From assembly GCA_014804355.1 (NCBI GenBank), contig JAAUZY010000092.1, forward strand, positions 1 through 42,623: DNA of 42,623 nucleotides. Direction: 5' to 3'. The stretch's first letter is position 1, and each line of letters starts with the position of its first letter. Shown one piece after another: positions 27,049-34,574 of this stretch. The notes beneath the pieces were generated by a model that did no database searches, was not told the origin of the DNA, and saw nothing but the letters and a program-made list of their open reading frames with translations. Position numbers and translations under genes: made by a program. The stretch comes from Lachnospiraceae bacterium. GTDB taxonomy: Bacteria > Bacillota > Clostridia > Lachnospirales > Lachnospiraceae.

Positions 27049-27870
27049 TTAATATTTCTTACGATAATGATGTTCCAGACTCTGGATCAGCTTATAGAAT
27101 GCCATGGCGATAGCACAGAGAATGATGATCGAGGTGATCACCATATTAAGCTGAAATACCTGGGAACCGTAAATGATCAGATAACCGAGTCCGCGTCTTG
27201 CGGCAAGAAATTCTCCGATGATCACACCCACGAGGGAAAGTCCGATGTTGACCTTCATATTGCTTAAGATAAGCGGAACGGAGGAGGGTAGGATAACCTT
27301 GCAGAGCGCATCCCGTCTTGTACCGCCCAGTGTATAGATCAGTTTTAGCATTTCAGGATCTGCCTGACCGAATCCCGTGTAGAGATTAATAATGGAACCG
27401 AATATGGCAACGGAGATTCCGGCGACGATGATGGTGTTTGTTCCGGTGCCGAGCCAGACAATCAAAAGCGGCGCCAGCGCTGATTTCGGCAGGGAATTGA
27501 GGATTACCAGATAAGGTTCTAAAACTTCGGCAAGACTGTTCATATACCATAGAAGCGTTGCGGCAAGCAGACTGAGTAGTGTGACTAACAGGAAACTTGC
27601 GATGGTCTCTAATAATGTAATTCCCGTATGGGTGAAAAAGGAGTGATCCAGAAACATCTGATACAGATAAGTCACGATACCGCTGGGACAGCTAAAGAAG
27701 AAAACATCGATCCATTGCCGGTTTGCGGCCAGTTCCCACAGACTTAAGAATGCGGCAATCAGAAGAAATCTTGCAAGGCCTACCTGATGATGGTGGCGCC
27801 TGTGCGCTTGCAGGAACAGATACTGATTGGCGGATACGCTGTCAGGACGACCGGAGAGAAGACTGTTCAT
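27049..27870 (-). CDS. ABC transporter permease, TauC/SsuC-like
   Basis: This 273-residue protein has about six membrane helices and the BPD_transp_1 permease signature. The cytoplasmic coupling region reads YTLGGTRRDALCKVILPSSVPLIL, matching the EAA loop. The family usually imports sulfonates, taurine, nitrate, pyrimidine precursors or similar small molecules. GGGAGG lies 9 nt before the ATG on the minus strand. The gene overlaps the upstream ATPase by 29 nt, so translation is tightly coupled. No substrate-binding lipoprotein is adjacent, which leaves the substrate open. Confidence 0.9.
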   Translation of the reverse strand: MNSLLSGRPDSVSANQYLFLQAHRRHHHQVGLARFLLIAAFLSLWELAANRQWIDVFFFSCPSGIVTYLYQMFLDHSFFTHTGITLLETIASFLLVTLLSLLAATLLWYMNSLAEVLEPYLVILNSLPKSALAPLLIVWLGTGTNTIIVAGISVAIFGSIINLYTGFGQADPEMLKLIYTLGGTRRDALCKVILPSSVPLILSNMKVNIGLSLVGVIIGEFLAARRGLGYLIIYGSQVFQLNMVITSIIILCAIAMAFYKLIQSLEHHYRKKY

Positions 27871-28639
27871 TTGTCAACACCTCCCACAAATGATTGAAAT
27901 AGAGCTGATATTCCGCGGTATTCCTGATTGCCATGGGATCATGCCGGTCGATGTCAAAGCAGATCGGCATTTCGCATTTAATACTGGCGGGCCTTCTGGA
28001 CAGGACAAGAACGCGGTCTGCCAGCGTGACTGCCTCAGACAGATCATGGGTAATGAGAATCGCTGTTTTGTTCGTCTGTCGGATGATCTGGGCGATATCG
28101 GCGGAGACATTCAGCCTTGTCTGGGAATCCAGTGCACTGAATGGTTCATCCAGCAAAAGCAGATCGGGATGGATTGCCATAGTGCGGATCAGGGCGGCGC
28201 GCTGCCGCATTCCTCCGGATAGTTCAGAAGGCTTTTTATCTTTAAAAGCGTAGAGATCATAGTCTCTTAACAGTTTCAGAACATAATCAAGGTTTTCAGG
28301 TGTCAGTGTATGATTAAGTTCCAGACCGAGGATAACATTCTGGTAGATAGTACGCCACTCGAACAGATGATCCCGCTGCAGCATATAGCCGATCTTCACG
28401 GTATCATTCAAACCGCAGTCCGCGACACATTTACCTCTGTAATATACGGTGCCTTCTTCCGGAGACAGCAGACCGGCTATGATGGACAGAAGCGTGGATT
28501 TGCCACAACCGCTGGGACCTACGATCGCCAGAAATTCTCCCTGAGATACATCAAAAGAAATATCCGATAGAGCAGGCGTTTCTCCCTTCAGATTGTGATA
28601 TGCATAGGAGATATCCTGTAATGATAATATTGGCTGCAT
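27842..28639 (-). CDS. ABC transporter ATPase, TauB/SsuB-like
   Basis: The ATG at 28639 gives a 265-residue protein starting MQPILSLQDISYAY. An upstream in-frame extension of 90 codons covers the promoter region of argH and lacks family similarity. Walker A is GPSGCGKST (41-49), the signature LSGGMRQRAA starts at 139, and Walker B ends LLLLDEP with D163 and E164. A GGAG lies about 11 nt upstream. It should energise the overlapping permease gene and is divergent from argH. Confidence 0.93.
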   Translation of the reverse strand: MQPILSLQDISYAYHNLKGETPALSDISFDVSQGEFLAIVGPSGCGKSTLLSIIAGLLSPEEGTVYYRGKCVADCGLNDTVKIGYMLQRDHLFEWRTIYQNVILGLELNHTLTPENLDYVLKLLRDYDLYAFKDKKPSELSGGMRQRAALIRTMAIHPDLLLLDEPFSALDSQTRLNVSADIAQIIRQTNKTAILITHDLSEAVTLADRVLVLSRRPASIKCEMPICFDIDRHDPMAIRNTAEYQLYFNHLWEVLTNEQSSLRSS

Positions 28640-28654
28640 AGAATAACAACTCCT

Positions 28655-28669
28655 TATCGTTATACGATA
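28655..28669 (-). promoter_or_regulatory. Small perfect palindrome in the ABC operon leader
   Basis: TATCGT-TAT-ACGATA is an exact inverted repeat directly upstream of the ATPase ribosome binding site. It may be a repressor site or a short RNA hairpin affecting translation. No -10/-35 pair was placed with confidence. Confidence 0.4.
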
Positions 28670-28723
28670 TTCTATGAGTAATAAGAAAATATGTGTTTTT
28701 AACCTAAAAGAAAAGTATTTTGA

Positions 28724-28752
28724 TTGAAAAGGAAAGTTTTTTGTGTTATCAT
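28724..28752 (+). promoter_or_regulatory. Promoter of argH
   Basis: TTGAAA (28724-28729) and TATCAT (28747-28752) are 17 nt apart, with TGT before the -10 making an extended -10 element. It lies about 35 nt before the argH ATG. Confidence 0.7.
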
Positions 28753-28786
28753 TAAATTTGCATTTAATAAAGTGGAGGACTATCGC

Positions 28787-30199
28787 ATGGCACAGTTGTG
28801 GGGCGGACGTTTTACGAAGGAAACGGACAAACTTGTATATAACTTTAACGCATCGATCTCTTTTGACCGGAAATTTTTCGGACAAGATATCGAGGGAAGT
28901 ATCGCGCATGTAATCATGCTGGCGAAACAGGGTATTTTGACGAAGGATGAGAAGGATGCGATTTTAAAGGGGCTTACCGGAATCCGCAGGGATGTGGAAG
29001 CGGGCAGGCTTGAGATTACAGAGGAGTACGAGGACATTCACAGTTTCGTGGAGGCGAAGCTGATCGAGAGAATCGGAGAAGCAGGTAAGAAACTGCATAC
29101 GGGCAGAAGCCGGAATGATCAGGTTGCGCTGGATATGAGGCTGTATACAAGGACAGAAGTGCTTCATACGGATGATCTGCTCAAAGAGTTGCTATGCACG
29201 CTGTTGCATATCATGGAAGATAATACGGAGACTTACATGCCGGGATTTACCCATTTACAGAAGGCGCAGCCGGTAACGCTGGCGCACCATCTGGGCGCCT
29301 ATTTTGAGATGTTTAAGCGGGACAGGTCAAGGCTTAAGGATATTTACCATCGTATGAATTATTGTCCGCTTGGTGCCGGCGCGCTGGCGGGGACGACATA
29401 TCCGCTTGACAGAAATTATACGGCATCGGTTCTTGGCTTTGAGGGTCCTACCCTCAACAGTATGGACTCCGTGTCGGATCGGGATTATGTGATAGAATTT
29501 TTATCGGCGCTGGCAACGATTATGATGCACCTGAGCCGGTTTTGTGAGGAAATTATTCTCTGGAATTCGGACGAATATCGATTTGTTGAAATCGACGACG
29601 CGTATTCCACGGGAAGCAGCATTATGCCGCAGAAGAAGAATCCGGATATCGCTGAACTGGTGCGGGGCAAGACCGGGCGGGTTTACGGTGCGCTTATTTC
29701 GATTCTCACTACGATGAAAGGGCTTCCGCTTGCTTACAATAAAGACATGCAGGAAGATAAGGAATTGACTTTTGATGCCATAGACACGGTGAAGGGATGT
29801 CTGGCTCTGTTTGAAGGGATGCTGCGCACGATGAAGTTCCGTAAGGATCGGATGGAGAAGAGTGCGATGCAAGGGTTCGCTAACGCGACGGATGCGGCGG
29901 ATTATCTTGTGGGGCACGGTGTTCCGTTTCGAGATGCCCATGGCATTATCGGCAGGCTTGTGCTATACTGTATTGACAAACAGTGCGGTATTGAGGATTT
30001 GACGATTGAAGAGCTGAAAACGATCAGTCCGGTTTTTGAGGAAGATATCTATGAGGCTGTCAGCTTAAAAACATGTGTGGAGAAGAGGCTTACCTTGGGA
30101 GCCCCCGGACCGGCGGTGATGGGTGTGGTGATTGACACGGCGAAAGAGTATCTTGCTAAGGACTGGCATGAGGAAGATGAGATCAATATTCCGAAGTAA
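28787..30199 (+). CDS. argH: Argininosuccinate lyase
   Basis: The ATG at 28787 has GGAGG 8 nt upstream and yields the canonical MAQLWGGRFTK start, giving 470 residues; the longer open frame covers the promoter. The enzyme splits argininosuccinate into arginine and fumarate, the last arginine step. Typical segments are EDIHSFVE, TGRSRNDQV, THLQKAQPVTLAHH and the flexible catalytic loop STGSSIMPQKKNPD around residue 280. argG, its usual partner, is not next to it. asd follows 51 nt downstream. Confidence 0.97.
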   Translation: MAQLWGGRFTKETDKLVYNFNASISFDRKFFGQDIEGSIAHVIMLAKQGILTKDEKDAILKGLTGIRRDVEAGRLEITEEYEDIHSFVEAKLIERIGEAGKKLHTGRSRNDQVALDMRLYTRTEVLHTDDLLKELLCTLLHIMEDNTETYMPGFTHLQKAQPVTLAHHLGAYFEMFKRDRSRLKDIYHRMNYCPLGAGALAGTTYPLDRNYTASVLGFEGPTLNSMDSVSDRDYVIEFLSALATIMMHLSRFCEEIILWNSDEYRFVEIDDAYSTGSSIMPQKKNPDIAELVRGKTGRVYGALISILTTMKGLPLAYNKDMQEDKELTFDAIDTVKGCLALFEGMLRTMKFRKDRMEKSAMQGFANATDAADYLVGHGVPFRDAHGIIGRLVLYCIDKQCGIEDLTIEELKTISPVFEEDIYEAVSLKTCVEKRLTLGAPGPAVMGVVIDTAKEYLAKDWHEEDEINIPK

Positions 30200-30250
30200 T
30201 AGGGACCGGGTCTATTAATACAGTATAATCAAAGGAGGAGTATATATATT

Positions 30251-31336
30251 ATGAGCGAGAGATTAAGGGTAGGAATTTTAGGCGGAACAGGTATGGTTGG
30301 GCAGAGGTTTATCGCATTGCTGGAGAATCACCCGTGGTTTGAGGTTACGACTATTGCGGCAAGTCCCCGTTCTGCGGGTAAGACATATGCCGAGGCGGTA
30401 GGGGACAGGTGGAAAATGACGACACCCATGCCGGAGGCAGTAAAGAATATTGTTGTGAAGAATGTCAACGAAGTAGCGGAAGTAGCAGCGGAAGTAGATT
30501 TTGTATTTTCCGCGGTAGATATGACTAAGGATGAGATTAAGAAAATCGAGGAAGAATATGCAAAAACTGAAACGCCGGTAGTGTCTAATAACAGCGCGCA
30601 TCGCTGGACGCCGGATGTACCGATGGTTATTCCGGAGATCAATCCGGAGCATTTCGAAGTGATTGAGGCACAGAAGAAACGCTTGGGCACGACCAGAGGT
30701 TTTATTGCGGTGAAACCGAACTGTTCCATCCAGAGTTATGCTCCGGTTCTCACCGCGTGGCAGGAGTTTGAGCCGTATGAAGTAGTTGCTACGACTTATC
30801 AGGCGATCTCAGGTGCGGGCAAAACCTTTAAGGATTGGCCGGAGATGGTTGAAAACGTAATTCCGTATATCGGCGGCGAGGAGGAAAAGAGTGAGAAAGA
30901 GCCGCTCAGAATATGGGGTAAAGTGGAGAACGGTGAGATCGTTCCGGCAGTAAGCCCGGTGATTACCTGTCAGTGTATTCGTGTTCCGGTTCTGAATGGT
31001 CATACCGCGGCGGTATTTGTCAAATTCAGAAAGCAGCCCACGAAGGAACAGCTTGTGGAAAAGCTTGTGAACTTTAAAGGAATTCCGCAGGAGCTGGAGC
31101 TGCCCAGCGCACCGAAGCAGTTTATTCAGGTGATGGAGGAGGATAATCGCCCGCAGGTTAAACTGGATGTAGACTTTGAGAACGGTATGGGGATCAGCGT
31201 GGGGCGGATCAGACAGGACAGCGTATATGATTGGAAATTTGTGGGACTTTCCCATAATACGGTGCGTGGTGCGGCCGGCGGAGCGGTTCTGTGTGCCGAG
31301 ACATTGAAGGCCAAGGGATATATTAGTGCAAAATAA
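30251..31336 (+). CDS. asd: Aspartate-semialdehyde dehydrogenase
   Basis: This 361-residue NADP-dependent enzyme makes aspartate semialdehyde for lysine, threonine, methionine and diaminopimelate. The nucleotide motif LGGTGMVGQRF and the catalytic cysteine C158 in KPNCSIQSY are visible. VSNNSAHRW and the late VGRIRQD segment point to the archaeal/fungal-type branch of the family rather than the E. coli type. AAAGGAGGAG lies upstream of the ATG at slightly long spacing. There is no lysine riboswitch; the gap to argH is only 51 nt. Confidence 0.96.
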   Translation: MSERLRVGILGGTGMVGQRFIALLENHPWFEVTTIAASPRSAGKTYAEAVGDRWKMTTPMPEAVKNIVVKNVNEVAEVAAEVDFVFSAVDMTKDEIKKIEEEYAKTETPVVSNNSAHRWTPDVPMVIPEINPEHFEVIEAQKKRLGTTRGFIAVKPNCSIQSYAPVLTAWQEFEPYEVVATTYQAISGAGKTFKDWPEMVENVIPYIGGEEEKSEKEPLRIWGKVENGEIVPAVSPVITCQCIRVPVLNGHTAAVFVKFRKQPTKEQLVEKLVNFKGIPQELELPSAPKQFIQVMEEDNRPQVKLDVDFENGMGISVGRIRQDSVYDWKFVGLSHNTVRGAAGGAVLCAETLKAKGYISAK

Positions 31337-31381
31337 GTTGTGAGAGGGATTGCTTAACAAAATATATATGATTGAGGGACA

Positions 31382-31407
31382 CCCGCCGTATTGGGGAATG
31401 CGGCGGG
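31382..31407 (+). other. GC-rich hairpin before the EAL gene
   Basis: CCCGCCGTATT (31382-31392) pairs with AATGCGGCGGG (31397-31407) with one T-G wobble around the loop GGGG. It ends 18 nt before the ATG of the EAL gene, next to its AAGGG site. No U-tract follows. It may shield a ribosome site, stall transcription or protect an RNA end. Confidence 0.65.
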
Positions 31408-31425
31408 ATATAAGGGTATAGCACT

Positions 31426-33150
31426 ATGGAAGAATTAAAGTATCAGGTGGATCTGTTAAATGCGATGAATGAGAAGCTGATAAGAGACGAGAAAATGCTT
31501 CGATTAATTTGCGAGACTTCAAACAGCGCATTTCTATATTACAATTTTGAAGAACAGCGGCTCCAGACGATCGCGAACTGGGATCATTTCTTTGATTTCC
31601 CGGTTACTGACATACATGATCTGGGCAGAATGTATGACTGCGTGGAGGAAAAATATGTCATTCCTCTGAAAGAAGTGCTGTTTATAGATGAACAGAAACT
31701 GAAGAGTCAGGCCATTGATGTGAAGCTTAAGGACAGACGCCTCTGTATTGAAGTGGAAGTCAATGTCGTCTATGATACAATGGACAATCCGACGGATAAG
31801 GTCATCCGTTTTAAAGATGTGACAAAGTTTAATTCCCAGAATGATGAGCTGACTTATATGGCTTATTATGATATGCTCACAGGGTTGTATAACCGCAATT
31901 ATTTTGTAAGGCTGCTTGGAGAGTATATCAGACGTGCGGAAGAAGAGAACGAGACGGTGGCGGTCATGTTCATGGACTTCGATGATTTTCGCAGGATCAA
32001 TGACGGCATGGGCATTATCAGCGGTGATGAGCTTGTGCAGCTATTTGGGCAGTTCCTATCGGATTTGATGGGGGATAATGTCATCATTTCTCATTTCAAC
32101 AGTGATATCTTTTGTATTGGTATCTTCAGCCCGTGCGGGGCGAGAAGCGTGGAGACGATCTACAGAACGATCAGAGAGAGGCTTAAGAAACCGTTTAAAC
32201 TGTCCGAGGGACAGGAAATATTTCTTACGATCAGCGTGGGGGTTGCGGAGTATCCCGAGGCGGCCGCTAATACGCTGGAACTGATTAACTGTGCAGAGAT
32301 CGTCATGTTTAAAGCCAAAAACATGGGTAAAGATAAGATACTGTATTATGACGGCACAATTCTGGACGATTTTCTCAAAAAAGTAAAAATTGAAAATAAG
32401 CTAAAGGATGCTGTTTTCGAGCAGAATTTTACCATGTATTATCAGCCACAGTTTCACACGACGGACAAGGTGCTGCGGGGTGTGGAAGCGCTGATCCGCT
32501 GGCGGGACGACAACGGCAAGATGATCAGTCCGGCAGTGTTTATTCCGATTGCGGAGAAGAACGGTGCGATCGTGCCTATCGGCACATGGGTTATAGAGGA
32601 GAGCCTGCGCGCTTTTGCGGGATGGAAAAGAAAGTATCATTATCCGATGATCATGTCGCTCAATGTCTCGGCAATCCAGTACAGGCAGCCGGACTTCATT
32701 GAAAAGGTGCTCCGGCTTATGGAGAAATATGATATTGAGCCTTCCGAGATCGAACTGGAGATCACGGAGTCTATTTTGATTGATGATTTTAACGACATTA
32801 CGGCGAAGCTTGTTACGTTACGGGATATCGGTATCAAGATATCTCTGGATGATTTTGGTACAGGGTATTCTTCTTTGTCATATTTGAAGGGACTGCCCAT
32901 CGATACGCTTAAGATTGATAAATCGTTTATTGATACTGTGATTACGGATGAGAATACGCGGATCATCACGGAATCGATCATTTATATGGTTAAGAAATTA
33001 GGATATGAGACGATTGCTGAGGGCGTTGAAACGGAAGAGCAGTACCGCTATTTGAATGAGATTGACTGCGACAATATCCAGGGATATTTTCTGGGTAAAC
33101 CGATGCCGTCAGATAAGATAGAAAATCTGTTGGCTGATATGACTGCATAG
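31426..33150 (+). CDS. PAS-like, degenerate GGDEF and EAL c-di-GMP phosphodiesterase
   Basis: The 574-residue protein has a PAS-like N-terminal region (about 1-130), a GGDEF domain (about 145-305) and an EAL domain (about 315-574). In the GGDEF signature position it reads NSDIF (225-229), so cyclase activity is unlikely; the domain may bind GTP or be regulatory. The EAL domain looks intact: EAL at 354-356 in VEALIRWRD, ITES, DDFGTGYSSL (D475, D476) and AEGVETEEQ. It should hydrolyse c-di-GMP to pGpG. No membrane segment is evident, so it is cytosolic. The ATPase gene follows after 15 nt. Confidence 0.93.
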   Translation: MEELKYQVDLLNAMNEKLIRDEKMLRLICETSNSAFLYYNFEEQRLQTIANWDHFFDFPVTDIHDLGRMYDCVEEKYVIPLKEVLFIDEQKLKSQAIDVKLKDRRLCIEVEVNVVYDTMDNPTDKVIRFKDVTKFNSQNDELTYMAYYDMLTGLYNRNYFVRLLGEYIRRAEEENETVAVMFMDFDDFRRINDGMGIISGDELVQLFGQFLSDLMGDNVIISHFNSDIFCIGIFSPCGARSVETIYRTIRERLKKPFKLSEGQEIFLTISVGVAEYPEAAANTLELINCAEIVMFKAKNMGKDKILYYDGTILDDFLKKVKIENKLKDAVFEQNFTMYYQPQFHTTDKVLRGVEALIRWRDDNGKMISPAVFIPIAEKNGAIVPIGTWVIEESLRAFAGWKRKYHYPMIMSLNVSAIQYRQPDFIEKVLRLMEKYDIEPSEIELEITESILIDDFNDITAKLVTLRDIGIKISLDDFGTGYSSLSYLKGLPIDTLKIDKSFIDTVITDENTRIITESIIYMVKKLGYETIAEGVETEEQYRYLNEIDCDNIQGYFLGKPMPSDKIENLLADMTA

Positions 33151-33165
33151 TATGCGAGGAGACCT

Positions 33166-34527
33166 ATGTTATTTGGCAGAACATCCGAATTAAAGTATCT
33201 GAATAGTTATTATGACAGAGACGGCAGCCAGATTCTGGTCGTGTATGGACAGAAGCATATCGGCAAGACAGCCCTTGTCAGAGAGTTTATGGAAGATAAG
33301 CCGGGATATTATTATCTTGCCAGAGCGTGTTCCGAGAGGGAACAGAGTTATCAGTGGTGCAGGCAGCTTCAGCGTGACGGATATGAGACAGAGCAGTTTA
33401 TGTCCTTCCATGATATTTTCGCCAAGATAACCCGACGCAGCAGCGGTAAGAAGGTTTTAGTCATAGATGAGTTTCAGAATATTGTCAGGGCAAGCGATCG
33501 GTTTATGAAAGAATTGGTATCCTTTGTGCACAGCCAATGGAACCGGGATGAAATGATGGTTGTTTTATGCAGTTCGTCTATCGGCTGGATCGAGAACAGT
33601 ATGATCAATCGGATCGGGGAAGCCGCCTATGAGTTGTCAGGCTTCTTGAAAATACGGGAACTACTGTTTGAGGATATTATTCAGAAATTTCCGAATTTCC
33701 GTATTGAGGAATGCGTTGAGGCATATGCCATCCTGGGAGGATTTCCGGGGCTTTGGAATCAGTTTGATGACAGACTGACAATACAGCAGAATATTTGCCG
33801 CAATATCCTGGATCCGGATAGTTTTCTTTTTGAGGAAGGGGAGCGTATGCTGACGGATCAGCTGCGGGAGCCGGGAGTGTATAATACAATCATGGCCTCT
33901 ATTGCGGCGGGTAGCCATAAGCTGAACAATCTGCATCTGCATACAGAGTTTTCACGTGCCAAAATCAGTGTGTATCTCAAGAATCTTATAGAATTGGAGC
34001 TGGTTGAGAAAGTATTCTCCTATGATACAGAAGGCCGAGAGAACGTGCAGAAAGGAATATACAGGATCAGTCATCCTTTCGTCGAGTTTTATTATACGTA
34101 TATGTATCCCTATCTGAGTGATCTGCAGACACTGTCGGTGGGAGAATTCTATAACCGTTATATTATGCCGGATTTCAGGCGGTATGTGACGGGATATTTT
34201 AAGAAGGTGTGCAGACAGCATCTGACGAAGATGAACAACAGACATAAACTCCCGATTGATTTCGACATCGTAGGTGAGTGGATCGGTAAGGCAGGCGAAC
34301 TGGATATTATAGCGCGTGATGAGGATGGCCGGACCCTGATCGGACTATGTAACTGGGAGAGACCGATGACCTATGAAGATTATGAGGATCTTCTGGGATA
34401 CGCGAAGAAGGCAAAAATCAATGCGGATTATGTCTATATGTATACGGCGTTTCGGTTCGACGAGAAGCTGAATCTGGAAGCAAAGGTCAAGCCAAACCTG
34501 AAACTTGTGCAGATTTCGGATCTGTGA
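33166..34527 (+). CDS. AAA-type ATPase with DUF234-like C-terminus
   Basis: This 453-residue protein belongs to the archaeal-type ATPase family. Walker A is GQKHIGKT (28-35) and Walker B is VLVIDEFQN (D101, E102). A winged-helix-like middle section (about 225-290) is followed by a DUF234-like C-terminal region. Family members keep a PD-(D/E)xK-like core with E-x-D and E-x-K; here E378 and D380 remain, but the E-x-K position reads LCN (394-396), so nuclease activity is doubtful. Relatives occur widely in archaea and anaerobes, with no settled function. Its ATG follows GAGGAGACC, 15 nt after the EAL gene. Confidence 0.88.
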   Translation: MLFGRTSELKYLNSYYDRDGSQILVVYGQKHIGKTALVREFMEDKPGYYYLARACSEREQSYQWCRQLQRDGYETEQFMSFHDIFAKITRRSSGKKVLVIDEFQNIVRASDRFMKELVSFVHSQWNRDEMMVVLCSSSIGWIENSMINRIGEAAYELSGFLKIRELLFEDIIQKFPNFRIEECVEAYAILGGFPGLWNQFDDRLTIQQNICRNILDPDSFLFEEGERMLTDQLREPGVYNTIMASIAAGSHKLNNLHLHTEFSRAKISVYLKNLIELELVEKVFSYDTEGRENVQKGIYRISHPFVEFYYTYMYPYLSDLQTLSVGEFYNRYIMPDFRRYVTGYFKKVCRQHLTKMNNRHKLPIDFDIVGEWIGKAGELDIIARDEDGRTLIGLCNWERPMTYEDYEDLLGYAKKAKINADYVYMYTAFRFDEKLNLEAKVKPNLKLVQISDL

Positions 34528-34574
34528 TAAAGACATGAAGTTATTCTAAGCCTGTAAAGGACACAGCTTGATAT

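Noticed and set aside
28640-28909. N-terminal extension of the TauB-like ATPase to 28909
   Set aside because: It covers the argH promoter and start, lacks ABC similarity, and a better start with a ribosome site exists at 28639.
30200-30250. Lysine riboswitch before asd
   Set aside because: The gap to argH is 51 nt, far too short for the riboswitch.
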